A stretch of 64,000 nucleotides of DNA from Candidatus Eiseniibacteriota bacterium (GCA_020633975.1 JACKCR010000014.1:1-64000); one strand, 5' to 3'; positions 25,343 through 35,350 are shown, counted from the stretch's first letter. Notes: generated by a model not told the origin, from the sequence alone. Translations and numbers: made by a program.

Positions 25343-28300
25343 TCACTTCGTACCGCCCAATGCTCCCTCCGGCAGCGCAAGCCGAGTCATCACGCCGTCG
25401 ACCGCGTGTACGAACCGCGACTCCACCGGCCGAGACCGGTTCGCGACCTCCGCCTTTTGATCCAGAATCAAGTGCACCGATTCGGGTTCGAGGTTCTCGT
25501 CCAACATGACGATCCGGCCGTCTTCGAGACGTGCCTCGATCCGCATCTCACCTCCGACACCGCGCGGGGCGAGGGTCAGGCTCGTGACCGTTGCGTCCGA
25601 GTCCTCCGAGAACGGAGCGACGGCGAGGTAGGCGCGCTCCGTTGCGTGTTCCAGATCGGACCAGTCATCGCGACCTGGGAGCGAGGAGTACGGGAAGGCC
25701 TGGCCATGGAAGTCGTCTTGGCCCAAGAGCACGACGGTTCCGCAGTGATACTTGGTCTCGAACGGGACGAGTTCCGAGTCGTATCGGGCGCTGTTGTTGC
25801 TTCCATAGAGAAGCAGTCGCCTCGAGCTGTCTCCGAAGCCGCCGATCTCGCGCTCGAACTTGAGATGCCCCGGATGGTAGTACGCGCCCAACAGCTCTCC
25901 GCTTGCGGGATCGATCGACTGGAACGCGCACTGGTACCAGGAGCCCGCGATGACCGTGGAGACGATCGACTCGCGGTCTCCCCAGTCGACCAAACGCGAT
26001 TCCGTGTACCGGAACGGTCCCTCGGCGCTTTCCGAAGGAGCAAAGGTGGCCTTGCGGGTCCACAGTTCCTCTCCGCCGAGGTTCAGCGCGGTGAGTTCCT
26101 GTTCGTCACCCCGCGCGACCGATACGAGGACGAGTCGTGGCTCTCCTTCCGACCGGAGTAGTCGAGGGTAGCTGATCGCACCGGCGAAACTCTTGATCCA
26201 CACTCGGTGGCCTCGGCCGTCGTAGGCGGCAAGTGTGGATTCGTTGACCTTCTCCACCAACTCGATCGCGCCGAGAGTGACGGATTCCTCCGTGTCTTGT
26301 GGGACGGCGAGATACTCCTCCACGCCGCCCTGGATGTAGAGCACCGGAATGTTCGTTGCCTCACCCGCCTCGATCCGATCGTGCGCAACGCAGTCCGAAG
26401 GAATGAACACGGACCGCGGCCGGAGTCGGGCGTCGGTCGAGAACATCCGTCCATCGGCGCAGCGGAGCGTGATCGTTCCTGCCACTGTGTCGACCTGGAA
26501 CTCCTCGACGGCGGCGTCTTCCTCGGGGTGGATGGGAGGGATGGCGAGGTATGCGATCTCCGTTGCGGGCGGAATCCCTGGCCAATCGCGGTCGGTCCCG
26601 GGCGAGTAGGGGAACGCCTGCCCATCGATGTGCGCAGGATCGAGGAGAAGTGCGGCGCCGCAGTGGCGATCGGTGTCGAACGGCACGAGCCTCCGGTCGA
26701 AGCGCGCCGAGCTGTTGTCGCCGAAGAGAAGGACGGCGTCCTGGATCGAATCGCCGAAGCTGAACTGACCGGCTGGCAGGATCAGCCCTGGGTGGTAGTA
26801 CGAAGCGAGCGTCTCTCCTTCGAGGGAGAGCTTGTGCACGGAGTCCTGGTACCAGGGGCCGTTGCGGATGGAGATGAGCAGCGCGGTGGAACTCTCCGGT
26901 TCCGGGACTCGGATCGCTCGTTGCCAAGTAGAGAACTCGTGCCCCGTCTCGGTCTTGTTCTGCGGACGAGTCCAGGAGAGTTCCGTCTCCCAGAGCGTGC
27001 TTCCGTCCTTCGGATCGAGGTCGAGTAGTCGCCCCGGAGCGCCGTTCTCTGCGATGGAAACGATGACGCCATTCGGTCCCCGGGCGCCTTGCAGGAAGAC
27101 GAAGGGGACGACGGCGGGCGAGTCTCCGTAGGTGAGATTCGGCATGATTTCGCCCTCGACCGTACGGATCCAGAGGGTCTGATCCTTTGCGTCGAGTGCC
27201 TTCAGCACGTTCGCGCTCTGACGTTCGACGACCGCGGGGAGGGTCGGCTGCCTGAGGAGGTTCCAGCCGATGACCGCGATGACGGCGGTCACGACTGCGG
27301 CGAGTGCGGCGTAGCGAATGGCGCGGCCCGGATGGTTGCTGAACGGCGCCGAAGGTCCGTGGCCGCTGGTTCGATCCGATGGACGGCTCTCGACGTCCGC
27401 GTAGCCGCTTCCTCCGAGGGGTCCAGGGCCCTGCTCGGTGGAGCCCGACGCAAAGGGCTCACTGTCTGATCTGAGGTCCGGGTTACCACGGAGTTCACGA
27501 CGCAACGTCAGGAGCTGCTCGAGGACGTCAGACATCCGCTGCCAGCGATCTTCACGTTCTGGACGGAGGCAGCCCTCGATCAACGTCTTCATTCCGGGAG
27601 GGACGAACTCCCAGTCCGGCTCCTGAATCGACGGGCCGCCGCGTGGAGGGAACGCCCGCTTTCCGGTAACGCATTCGTAGGCGAGGCAGCCGAAGCTCCA
27701 GATGTCGGATCGTTCGTCCGCCGCGCTGCGGCGCCGCTGCTCCGGGCTTGCGTACTCCCACGTCCCGATCGCCGTTGTGTCTGTGACAGCATCGCCGGTT
27801 TCCTTCGTCGGCCGTTCCGTATCTCCAAGAGAGGTGGCGATTCCGAAGTCGACGATTTTTGCGCCCTGTGTCGGGTGGATGAGCACGTTTTGCGGTTTGA
27901 GGTCTCGGTGGACGATCCCGTGTGCGTGCGCCTCGACCAGCCCTTCGGCGATCCCGATGAGGAGCTCGAGCGCTTCGGTCAAAGGCAGCGGTCCGCCTGA
28001 CAGGTGTTCGGCGAGAGTCGGCCCGTCGATCAGCTGCATCGCGACGAAGTACCGCCCGTTGTCCTCGTCGAAGTCGTAGACCGTGGCTATGTGTGGGTGG
28101 TCGAGCTTCGCGAGGATCTTGGCCTCGCGGTGAAAGCGGAGGATCCGGTCCGGGTCACGAGCCAAACCCGGTGCCAGCACTTTCACCGCGACACGTCTGT
28201 CCAGTTTCGTGTGTACACCAACGTAGACAACCCCCATCCCGCCTTCGCCGAGTCGACCCTCGACTCGATACGGGCCGATCTGTTCGGGATCGACCGAGAG

Positions 28301-28474
28301 GAAACCTCCGTCGAGTGGCCCGGTCGGCGCCTCGTGCGCCACGATCATCCGTTCGAGGAAGGAGATCTCCTTCTCGTCGCCGCCGGTCATTCTCGAGAGG
28401 AAGTCGTGCCTTTTGGAAGAAGGCAAGGAAAGTGCCTCGAAGAAGATCTTGGATCGGTCGTAGGGACGAGTCAT
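25343..28474 (-). CDS. Membrane Ser/Thr protein kinase with duplicated extracytoplasmic domain
   Basis: The protein has 1043 residues. After a ~65-residue N-terminal module typical of such kinases, the Hanks-type domain spans ~69-320: GRLGEGGMGVVY, K98 in VAVKVL, E117, HRDLKPQN (189-196), DFG (209-211). A juxtamembrane linker and one transmembrane helix (~387-407) follow. The outer part is two related ~300-residue units. Each contains YYHPG, a 'GDNSSARFDRRLVPFDT'-like stretch followed by HCG, and GQAFPYS; in the second the stretch is GSNNSARYDSELVPFET. Each unit may be a beta-propeller-like sensor. The divergent gene at 28847 encodes an ECF sigma factor, so the kinase may control it. Confidence 0.9.
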   Translation of the reverse strand: MTRPYDRSKIFFEALSLPSSKRHDFLSRMTGGDEKEISFLERMIVAHEAPTGPLDGGFLSVDPEQIGPYRVEGRLGEGGMGVVYVGVHTKLDRRVAVKVLAPGLARDPDRILRFHREAKILAKLDHPHIATVYDFDEDNGRYFVAMQLIDGPTLAEHLSGGPLPLTEALELLIGIAEGLVEAHAHGIVHRDLKPQNVLIHPTQGAKIVDFGIATSLGDTERPTKETGDAVTDTTAIGTWEYASPEQRRRSAADERSDIWSFGCLAYECVTGKRAFPPRGGPSIQEPDWEFVPPGMKTLIEGCLRPEREDRWQRMSDVLEQLLTLRRELRGNPDLRSDSEPFASGSTEQGPGPLGGSGYADVESRPSDRTSGHGPSAPFSNHPGRAIRYAALAAVVTAVIAVIGWNLLRQPTLPAVVERQSANVLKALDAKDQTLWIRTVEGEIMPNLTYGDSPAVVPFVFLQGARGPNGVIVSIAENGAPGRLLDLDPKDGSTLWETELSWTRPQNKTETGHEFSTWQRAIRVPEPESSTALLISIRNGPWYQDSVHKLSLEGETLASYYHPGLILPAGQFSFGDSIQDAVLLFGDNSSARFDRRLVPFDTDRHCGAALLLDPAHIDGQAFPYSPGTDRDWPGIPPATEIAYLAIPPIHPEEDAAVEEFQVDTVAGTITLRCADGRMFSTDARLRPRSVFIPSDCVAHDRIEAGEATNIPVLYIQGGVEEYLAVPQDTEESVTLGAIELVEKVNESTLAAYDGRGHRVWIKSFAGAISYPRLLRSEGEPRLVLVSVARGDEQELTALNLGGEELWTRKATFAPSESAEGPFRYTESRLVDWGDRESIVSTVIAGSWYQCAFQSIDPASGELLGAYYHPGHLKFEREIGGFGDSSRRLLLYGSNNSARYDSELVPFETKYHCGTVVLLGQDDFHGQAFPYSSLPGRDDWSDLEHATERAYLAVAPFSEDSDATVTSLTLAPRGVGGEMRIEARLEDGRIVMLDENLEPESVHLILDQKAEVANRSRPVESRFVHAVDGVMTRLALPEGALGGTK

Positions 28475-28532
28475 ACGCAGTGGATTCTAGTACGTGTCGC
28501 GGGTGTGTGACCAACTCGACCTATCGACGGAG

Positions 28533-28622
28533 ACCGATGCGCTCCTCGCGTCTCAGGGACATGGACCATTCGCGAAAGCCGAATGCGTCTCCGCGTCTGA
28601 CGGACGTGGACCATCGGCAAAA
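28533..28622. repeat. Two tandem 45-bp imperfect repeats
   Basis: Units at 28533-28577 and 28578-28622 align over most positions; both contain GCGTCT and GTGGACCAT / ATGGACCAT. They lie in the 372-bp divergent promoter region between the kinase and sigma genes (28475-28846), which has no gene. Binding sites for a regulator are possible. Confidence 0.6.
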
Positions 28623-28846
28623 CCAGCACGGAAGAGCGGTCGTGTTGCCGGTGGCAGGGCTACGCGAGTAGTATTGGGGGGCGGACGAAGTGCGCTTGTG
28701 GCAACAAGGAACCGCATTCCGTCCGCCGACAGTGTGTCCAGGGCACCAACGAATCGGCGCCCGTTCTGTCTCCCCACTCTGAATAGCGTCAGATGGATCT
28801 GAAGCGTCTGCGTCTTTCTCGCTTCAATCCGGCACAAGGGGGCAAC

Positions 28847-29491
28847 ATGACAGATGACGCGATGAGCCATCGTCCCGATTCCGCGGACGACCATGTAAGT
28901 GACGAGTCACGGGAGCACGAACCGGTCGACCCGGATGCCGTGGACTCCGATGAAGACCTCGAAGTCGACGTCTTCCCGAATCCGATGGCCGACGAGATCT
29001 TCCGTGCGCTCTATGACGACCTACGCGCAATCGCCCACGTCTACTTCCGGCGGGAGCGCGACGGGCACACGCTTGAACCCACCGCCGTCGTGCACGAGGC
29101 GTACCTCAGGTTCCGGAAGCGTCGGATGAAGGAGAACCTCGGTCGTACCGATCTCCTTGCGATCCTGAGCCGGATGCTTCGGAACTACCTCATCGACTAT
29201 CACCGCCGCCACACTTCCGAGAAGCGTGGCGGTAAGTTGGTGCGGACCACGCTCGTCACGGACATCGCGGACAGCCCGTTCCACGTGATCGACTTCCTCG
29301 CTCTGGACCAAGCGTTGGATGCGCTGGAGAAGGAGCCGCAGGGCGAGCGCCGTCTTCGTGGAGTGCTCTTCAAGTACATGGCCGGGCTTACGTTCGAGGA
29401 GATCGGACCGATCCTCGGGATCAGCGCGTCGCGGGCACGAGACGACTGGTCGTTCTCGCGGGCGTTCTTGGGGGCGCATTTGATGGATTGA
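28847..29491 (+). CDS. ECF-type RNA polymerase sigma factor (TIGR02999-like)
   Basis: The protein has 214 residues from the ATG at 28847, after AAGGGGG; an earlier in-frame ATG at 28793 lacks a site. IFRALYDDLRAIAHVYFRRE and GHTLEPTAVVHEAYLRF define region 2 of the TIGR02999 group. LSRMLRNYLIDYHRRHTSEK then RGG closes it. Region 4 is GLTFEEIGPILGISASRARD. The acidic N-terminal ~45 residues are an extension. Such factors often sit beside Ser/Thr kinases, as here, where the kinase is divergent. A region-4-only relative is encoded at 23469. Confidence 0.92.
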   Translation: MTDDAMSHRPDSADDHVSDESREHEPVDPDAVDSDEDLEVDVFPNPMADEIFRALYDDLRAIAHVYFRRERDGHTLEPTAVVHEAYLRFRKRRMKENLGRTDLLAILSRMLRNYLIDYHRRHTSEKRGGKLVRTTLVTDIADSPFHVIDFLALDQALDALEKEPQGERRLRGVLFKYMAGLTFEEIGPILGISASRARDDWSFSRAFLGAHLMD

Positions 29492-29528
29492 GGCGGACCC
29501 GGACTCGGAGGCGTCCCAGGGACAAACG

Positions 29529-30758
29529 TCACGGAGTGCCGAGACCGTCAAGTACCCGGAGGATCAGTTCGATCAGCAACCCTACCGTAAGGGGGCTGAA
29601 GTACGATCCAAGGAATCGCCGGATGCTCTGTCCATCGAAGGGCCAAACAGGGAAGCTCCGTGTCGCGTCGTCGAGTTCGCGGACGGCCATGAGACGTTCG
29701 ATCGCCGGCTTCAGTTCCTCGACTTGTGACTGTTGGAGCGCAATCAAGCTCTCCCGGTAGAGCACGTCGCTTCCATCGCTGATGATGCGAAGAAGTCGTT
29801 CCTTCGCCCGACGCATCGCGTTCGACGCGGTGCCTAGAACGAGGAAGAACAGCGCCGGTGCTGCCAACGCATAGACGACCGCAGCGATGACGAGCTCGTA
29901 GCTGAGAGAATAGGACAACGCGTCGAGCACACCAGCCGCTCCGGTGGTCGTACCCTGCTGCGTCGTTGCAGGTTGTGCCAGGTCAGTCAGCCCACGGGTG
30001 AACGGCGTGACCCCAAGGAGCATGACTCCAACGATGCTGAGGAAGTAGACAAGCCTCAAAGAGAACTCGCCGAGCGGCCTCAGTCCTCCAACGCCGTCCG
30101 GATGGGACGGGCGAATGTTGGGATGGAGCTTCCGAAACGCACCTCTCAGGACTCGGATCAGGACGACGCACGCAAGGCCGACCGAGAAGATGGCGCCCAT
30201 CAACATCGTGCCCCAAACCTGGGCAGCGAGACGGCCCCAGCGACCCGCCGTATACCATGCACCCCCGTCGAGGCCGCGATAGACGGAACCAAGAAGCAGG
30301 AGTATCCCGATCACGATGATGTAGAGGAGAATCGGGTGTCTCTTGCTCTTGTAGGAGTCGAGCAGTTGCTTCCGCAGCCGCTTCGTATCTCTTGATGGCT
30401 TTCCCCTTGGGTCGGCGATCGGAAGGTGACCGCTCGTTCGCGAAGAGAAAACCCGGTTCCCCACAAGACCGTTGACGACTCCCGCGATGCCAGACGGGAT
30501 CCAGAAGTAGTAGGAGAAGACGACGCAACCGAAGACGAAGTTCGTGTAGACCGACGGATCGTTGACGAATCCACGAACCGCGCCCTTGGTTACGAAGAAC
30601 CCGTCCAGATACGCACATAGAGCCCGCAAGGCGGTCAAGAGGATGCACACGACCAAACCCCAGAGGATTGGAGAGGGTCTGGCGCAAAGGAGGCGACGCC
30701 GCAACGGGTCCCAGAGCGTCAAATCGGGTGGGCAGACTTCTCGCGGGTTCCTGGCCAT
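29529..30758 (-). CDS. Multi-pass membrane protein of unknown function
   Basis: The protein has 409 residues from the ATG at 30758; the frame continues to 30833. Hydrophobic segments suggest five to seven transmembrane helices (for example ILWGLVVCILLTALRAL, HPILLYIIVIGILLLLG, LVYFLSIVGVMLLGV, LVIAAVVYALAAPALFFLVL). A soluble basic helical stretch (RAKERLLRIISDGSDVLYRE) precedes the C-terminus, which may be a further membrane segment. No transporter or enzyme signature was recognised. It converges with the sigma factor gene. Confidence 0.75.
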   Translation of the reverse strand: MARNPREVCPPDLTLWDPLRRRLLCARPSPILWGLVVCILLTALRALCAYLDGFFVTKGAVRGFVNDPSVYTNFVFGCVVFSYYFWIPSGIAGVVNGLVGNRVFSSRTSGHLPIADPRGKPSRDTKRLRKQLLDSYKSKRHPILLYIIVIGILLLLGSVYRGLDGGAWYTAGRWGRLAAQVWGTMLMGAIFSVGLACVVLIRVLRGAFRKLHPNIRPSHPDGVGGLRPLGEFSLRLVYFLSIVGVMLLGVTPFTRGLTDLAQPATTQQGTTTGAAGVLDALSYSLSYELVIAAVVYALAAPALFFLVLGTASNAMRRAKERLLRIISDGSDVLYRESLIALQQSQVEELKPAIERLMAVRELDDATRSFPVWPFDGQSIRRFLGSYFSPLTVGLLIELILRVLDGLGTP

Positions 30759-30916
30759 GGCATCTCCACGAGTTGGAGTAGACGTAAGACTCAGTCGTTT
30801 CGTGATGCTAGACGGAAGTCGGTACCTGTGCAAAACAGCACTTCAACGCGGATGATGGCACGAACGACAGTCTGAAGAAGTTTCGCGGCATTCCCTTCAC
30901 TGCCTTCCGAGCCGGT

Positions 30917-31702
30917 TCAGATGGCCGCCCCGCTGGTGCCGGCCTCGGGTGACAGCCGACGGAGTTCAGCTCGTGCCAACGGTGGATCGTCGGTGATCAG
31001 CACATCGGCGCCAGTACCGACCGCACGGCGAATGGTGTTCGGACCGTTGGGAGTCCAGGTCCAGACTTCGAGCTGCTGCTTGTGAAGCCGGGCGACCTCC
31101 CGCGTCGTGGCTCCCAGGTGGTTCAGAGCGACGGCGCGAACTCCTGGGAACCCTGGTCGCCAACGGAGGTGGAACACAGGGTCGATGACGATCGGAGTGA
31201 ACGGGATCCGAGCGATGATCAGTCGTGCCAGTCGAAGGCTAGGCTCGATAGCTCGTGCCGCTACCAGACTCGAGGGATGAAAGCTCATCAACCAGCACCA
31301 GGATGTCGCGTTGTGATGCCGGATCACCTTCAGGACTTCCGCGGTGATTCCCGGGTGCTCTTCCTCTCCGCCTTTGACCTCCACATACAGTTCGGTTCGG
31401 CCACTGACGACGCTCAGTACCTCGTCGAGTTTCGGAATAGGTTCACGGTCGAACTCCCGACCGAACCAACTACCGGCATCGAGTGAAGAGAGCTGGCGCG
31501 CATCGAGACTTGATACGAGTCCGGAGCCATTGGTGCACCGGTCGACACTGCGGTCATGGATCACCATCGGGACCTTGTCGGCCGAGAGGCGGACATCGAT
31601 CTCGATGCCATCGACTCTCTGGTCGAGGCTCCACCGTATGGCTGCCAGGGTGTTCTCCGGCGCATGGCGTGCGCCACCTCGGTGAGCAACGACTCGAACC
31701 AT
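30917..31702 (-). CDS. ugpQ: Glycerophosphodiester phosphodiesterase
   Basis: The protein has 261 residues with a GGGGAGGAG site before the start. VVAHRGGARHAPENTLAAI is the GDPD catalytic opening (HRG, PENT). GIEIDVRLSADKVPMVIHD with R-S-V-D supplies the metal-binding E-x-D and the second catalytic His. The C-terminal EVWTWTPNGPNTIRRAVGTG and ADVLITDDP are also family-typical. It hydrolyses glycerophosphodiesters to glycerol 3-phosphate and an alcohol. No signal peptide is evident, so it is probably cytoplasmic. The gene stands alone. Confidence 0.93.
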   Translation of the reverse strand: MVRVVAHRGGARHAPENTLAAIRWSLDQRVDGIEIDVRLSADKVPMVIHDRSVDRCTNGSGLVSSLDARQLSSLDAGSWFGREFDREPIPKLDEVLSVVSGRTELYVEVKGGEEEHPGITAEVLKVIRHHNATSWCWLMSFHPSSLVAARAIEPSLRLARLIIARIPFTPIVIDPVFHLRWRPGFPGVRAVALNHLGATTREVARLHKQQLEVWTWTPNGPNTIRRAVGTGADVLITDDPPLARAELRRLSPEAGTSGAAI

Positions 31703-31811
31703 CTCCTCCCCTGATTCAACGGACCGATACGACGATAGTGGTAAGGGGCGGTTGGACTCTGCTTCTTCGGTGCCCCGCCACCACTCCGCTCGTCAACGCC
31801 CCTGCCGTTGG

Positions 31812-32912
31812 TCAGCCCAACGCCCCCGCCGCAATCCGCAACCCCCGAAGCAGCAGGTTCCCGTCCCCCAACCGCCTCCGAAGCTCCCGCTCCAGCCCCG
31901 CGATCGGATAGAGATTCTGCGGCGCCCGCGTATCCTTGTGCGCTTCCGACGCGAACCGCGGCAACGTCGCGGCAGTGAGGTCCGCAAACCGCTGCGCCTC
32001 GTCGATCGGAATCTGATCCGTCACTTCACACCGCACCACGCCGGCCCACGGATGTCCTTCGCCACCGGGCAGACGCAGATACCACGAGTACCGACTCCAG
32101 TCCGCCTCGATCCCGAACATCGGAGTGCGTTCGCCGGGCGCGAGCTGCGCGATCACGGCAGTGGTCATCTCATCGAGATACGTCACCCAGTGGCTCTTCA
32201 CGTACCCGACGGCAGACTCGAGGTGCTGACGTCCGCGCAAGGAACCGTCGATGACGACGAGGTCTGCCTCCCCGGCCTGCTTCGCGACGCGGATTTCGAG
32301 TTCGCGGAGCGCGCGTTGCAGCGCTTGCTGGAGCGGATCGCCGGGGATGCCGCGGTCGGAAGATCCACTTCCGCCTGAGTCGCTACCGGAACCACTCGAA
32401 TCACCGGCGCCGCCGCCCGAGCCGCTGCCGGCCGTCCGGCCCGTCGCTCGCGCCTCCGATCCACGTCCCGGCGGACGAGGGGGCTTCGCATTTCCTGTCG
32501 CGCCTCCGCCACCGCGACCCCAGTCGTTCATCGGCTGTGCCACGTAGGTCGCGTACATCGTCTCGATCGACCGCGCGGGCACGGGGACGAACAGTCCTCG
32601 CTCCACTTCCATTGCGGCGACCTCCGCCCGTGCTTCGCACCGGATGACACCGGCAGCGTAGCTCGCGCAGAGCCCGGGTACGGTGCGTCCCGCTTCGTCC
32701 GTCACCCAGATGCGTGCGTCGATCCGGCGCACTCCGTCGACGAGTGCGAGCCGTTCCGCCGGGCCGCTCTCACTTCGGATCGGCGTCCACTCGGCGACTG
32801 GACGTTCGATCTCCAGGTTCACGGTCGCGCCGGCTTCGGCCTCGGGGTTTGCGGCTCCGGCCTCGACGGGTGATCCGTAGTCAGGGGACCACGATTCCAC
32901 TGCGAACTTCAC
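31812..32912 (-). CDS. nurA: NurA-type nuclease
   Basis: The protein has 366 residues. The GTG start at 32912 overlaps the sbcC stop by 4 nt (GTGA); a longer frame to 33365 only shadows sbcC. EADLVVIDGSLRGRQHLESA is the NurA active-site region (Asp in VIDGS). GAVVRCEV-like and LPRFASEAHKDTRAPQNLYP segments near the end belong to the bacterial NurA/HerA-associated family. A Gly/Ser-rich linker (~150-205) splits the protein. NurA with HerA resects 5' strands at DNA ends. It is the last gene of the herA-sbcD-sbcC-nurA unit. Confidence 0.82.
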   Translation of the reverse strand: MKFAVESWSPDYGSPVEAGAANPEAEAGATVNLEIERPVAEWTPIRSESGPAERLALVDGVRRIDARIWVTDEAGRTVPGLCASYAAGVIRCEARAEVAAMEVERGLFVPVPARSIETMYATYVAQPMNDWGRGGGGATGNAKPPRPPGRGSEARATGRTAGSGSGGGAGDSSGSGSDSGGSGSSDRGIPGDPLQQALQRALRELEIRVAKQAGEADLVVIDGSLRGRQHLESAVGYVKSHWVTYLDEMTTAVIAQLAPGERTPMFGIEADWSRYSWYLRLPGGEGHPWAGVVRCEVTDQIPIDEAQRFADLTAATLPRFASEAHKDTRAPQNLYPIAGLERELRRRLGDGNLLLRGLRIAAGALG

Positions 32913-35350
32913 GCGTTCACCCTCTCCACTCTGGACGTCCGCGCGTCCTTCGTTACCTGGAACCGGACGGGGACGCGCTCCGCGAGTTCGCGCACGTGAG
33001 TGATGAGTCCGACGACGCGGCCACGCGCACCGAGCGCTTCGATCGCGCTTGCGACGGTATCGAGCGTGTCGGGGTCGAGGGTGCCGAACCCTTCGTCGAG
33101 GAAGAGTGTGTCGAGACGGGCGGCGCCGCCGGCGGCGAGCTGGGCGACGTCTTCGGACAGCGCGAGCGCGAGGGCGAGTGAGGCCATGAACGTTTCGCCG
33201 CCGGAGAGCGTGCGGGCGAGGCGTGGCTCGTCCGCGTTGCTGTGATCGACGACCTCGAACTCGCGCTTGTCGTTGATCTGGATCGAGTACTGGTTCGACG
33301 AGAGTTCGCGCAGAAGGTGCGACGCGGAATGACAGAGCCGTTCGAGTGCTCGTTGCAAGAGCCACGCCTCGAATCCGGTCGTCCCGAGAAGACGTCCAAG
33401 ATCCTTCTCGAGCTTCGCGCGATCGCGGAGTTCCTTCTGTTCGGCGCGGAGCTTCTTCGACTTCTCGATCGCGGCACTCACCGCCTGGATGCCGGCGTTG
33501 ACGGTTGCGAGTTCGGACGCGACCTGCGTCGCGTAGTTCGCTTCGGTGGCCTTCACACCGTGTTTCGCACAGGCGTCCAGGATCGTCTGGATCTCAGTCG
33601 CGAGCGAGGCTTCCTGTTCCTTGGCAGCTTTCGCCAAGTTGTCGACGCGCTTCGCCTCCTTGGGAGACTGCGCCTCTGCCCATGTGGCGAGCGTGTTCCA
33701 TGCGCCCGCAAGGTCTTCGCGGTCCTCGACCGGAGGTGGCTCGAGTGCAGAGACTCGGTCGCGGGTGGCATCGAACGTCTTCCACGCCTTCCTGTGCGCA
33801 GCTTCGAGCGTCTCGGTCGCGGCTTCCGCGGTGTCGAGCTGCTTGCTCACCGTCCGGAACATCGACTGAGCTTCGGTCACGGCCTTCGCAGCTGCAGTGA
33901 CCTTGGTGAGCGACTTCTTCAGCGCCGCCTCGGTCGGCTCCCCCTCGAGACGCTCCTCCGTCGACGCGAGCCGTTCCTTCTCTGCATCCAGTTTCGCGGT
34001 GAGTGCGACGACATCCTTGGTGCTCGCGTCGCGCTTGTGGGTGGCTGAGGTCAGCGCTGTGTTCGCCTTGCGTAGCTGTGCTTCCGCCGCTTCGAGTGCC
34101 TTGGGTGCCGCATGCTTCGGCATCTTCGTGATCGTCTGCGCACAGACGGGACACTCGTCTCCAGCGGCGAGTCCCTGTGCGAGGTGCGACGCGGCGTGGG
34201 CGGTGCGTGCTTCCTCGAGCTTTGCTTCCGCCGCGAGCTTCTCCTCTTCGGCCTTGGCCCGCGCCGCTTCGTCCGCAGCCGCCGCCTTCTGGAGTGGGGT
34301 GAGCCGCGCTTCGAGCTCCTTCACCAGGAGCGCTGACGCTGCCTTTTGCGCGTGCGCTTCGAGCAGGAGCTGCAGGTCGCCGGCCGCGGGGAGGGCCTCG
34401 AGCGCCGATTGCTCCTTATATAGATGCGCCTCGGCTTCCTTCTTGGCCGCTCGGGCGGAGTCGACGGCCTCCCGAGCGGTCGACCAACGTTCCGACGTCT
34501 CCTCCAAGTCACTGGGAGGCAATACGGTAGCCAGACTGCGGACTCGGGCCTCCGCCTCCTCCCGGGCCGCCTCCGCGTCCTCCGCCCGTCGGCGCAGCTC
34601 TTCCAGCTTGGGCGCGGCCTTCTCGATCGTTTTGGTCAGCGCTTCGAGCTCCTTGCCTCGCTTCTTCGCGGCCGCGAGGAGTTCGGGAGTCATCTGGGCG
34701 AGATCTCCACTGGAGAGTTCCGCTTCGAGATACCCGGCGCGTGTCTCGTGTTCCTTGCCGAGTGCGTTCGCACGCTTCGCCATCCGTCGGTAGAGCTCCA
34801 AGTCGAGCAGCTTGACGAGGAGGTCCTGTCGTTCCGCCGGTGTCGCGCGGAGGAACTCTGCGAACTCGCCTTGCGGGAGGGCGACGCACCGTTGGAAGTG
34901 CGTGAAGCCGAGTCCGAGTAGCGACTCGACGGCCGACGTGACCGAGTCGGCGTCGCCTGCGATCGTCTCGGTGTCGGGAGTGGCGTCACCGGCATCCGCC
35001 CCGCTGTCGATCGATCCGACGTTGCGCTTCCGTTCCAGCCGGGCTTCCTTCGTCGACGCACCCGTCTTCGTCCGCCGGACGACGCGTGCCGCGGTGTACT
35101 CCTCGTCACCGACGGCGAACTCGAATGCGACCCGGGCTTCGGACTTCCCGGTGGTGATCACAGGAAACACCGTTCGAGCATCGAGCCGAGGCACCGATCC
35201 GTAGAGCGCGAACGTCATCGCGTCGATCAGGCTCGACTTCCCTGCGCCAGTGGGTCCGGTGATGACGAAGAGCTCGGCGTCCGAGAAGTCGATGTCGCAC
35301 GGATCGCGGAAGGACGCGAATCCTTCGAGATGAAGTCGCAGCGGCCTCAT
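32909..35350 (-). CDS. sbcC: SbcC/Rad50-type ATPase
   Basis: The protein has 813 residues. Walker A is GPTGAGKSS (32-40), Q-loop region VALPQGEFAEFL, a long coiled coil (~210-640) with a zinc hook (CPVC) near 399, signature LSGGETF (~718), and Walker B LDTLFLDEGFGTLD. These are the hallmarks of SbcC/Rad50, which with SbcD/Mre11 binds and trims DNA ends and hairpins. The start overlaps the sbcD stop by 4 nt (ATGA). The coiled coil is short for the family (bacterial SbcC is often 1000+ residues). Confidence 0.95.
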   Translation of the reverse strand: MRPLRLHLEGFASFRDPCDIDFSDAELFVITGPTGAGKSSLIDAMTFALYGSVPRLDARTVFPVITTGKSEARVAFEFAVGDEEYTAARVVRRTKTGASTKEARLERKRNVGSIDSGADAGDATPDTETIAGDADSVTSAVESLLGLGFTHFQRCVALPQGEFAEFLRATPAERQDLLVKLLDLELYRRMAKRANALGKEHETRAGYLEAELSSGDLAQMTPELLAAAKKRGKELEALTKTIEKAAPKLEELRRRAEDAEAAREEAEARVRSLATVLPPSDLEETSERWSTAREAVDSARAAKKEAEAHLYKEQSALEALPAAGDLQLLLEAHAQKAASALLVKELEARLTPLQKAAAADEAARAKAEEEKLAAEAKLEEARTAHAASHLAQGLAAGDECPVCAQTITKMPKHAAPKALEAAEAQLRKANTALTSATHKRDASTKDVVALTAKLDAEKERLASTEERLEGEPTEAALKKSLTKVTAAAKAVTEAQSMFRTVSKQLDTAEAATETLEAAHRKAWKTFDATRDRVSALEPPPVEDREDLAGAWNTLATWAEAQSPKEAKRVDNLAKAAKEQEASLATEIQTILDACAKHGVKATEANYATQVASELATVNAGIQAVSAAIEKSKKLRAEQKELRDRAKLEKDLGRLLGTTGFEAWLLQRALERLCHSASHLLRELSSNQYSIQINDKREFEVVDHSNADEPRLARTLSGGETFMASLALALALSEDVAQLAAGGAARLDTLFLDEGFGTLDPDTLDTVASAIEALGARGRVVGLITHVRELAERVPVRFQVTKDARTSRVERVNA

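Noticed and set aside
31812-33365. 517-codon frame covering NurA
   Set aside because: The first ~150 codons overlap sbcC and look like a shadow. The GTG at 32912 with the 4-nt overlap is preferred.
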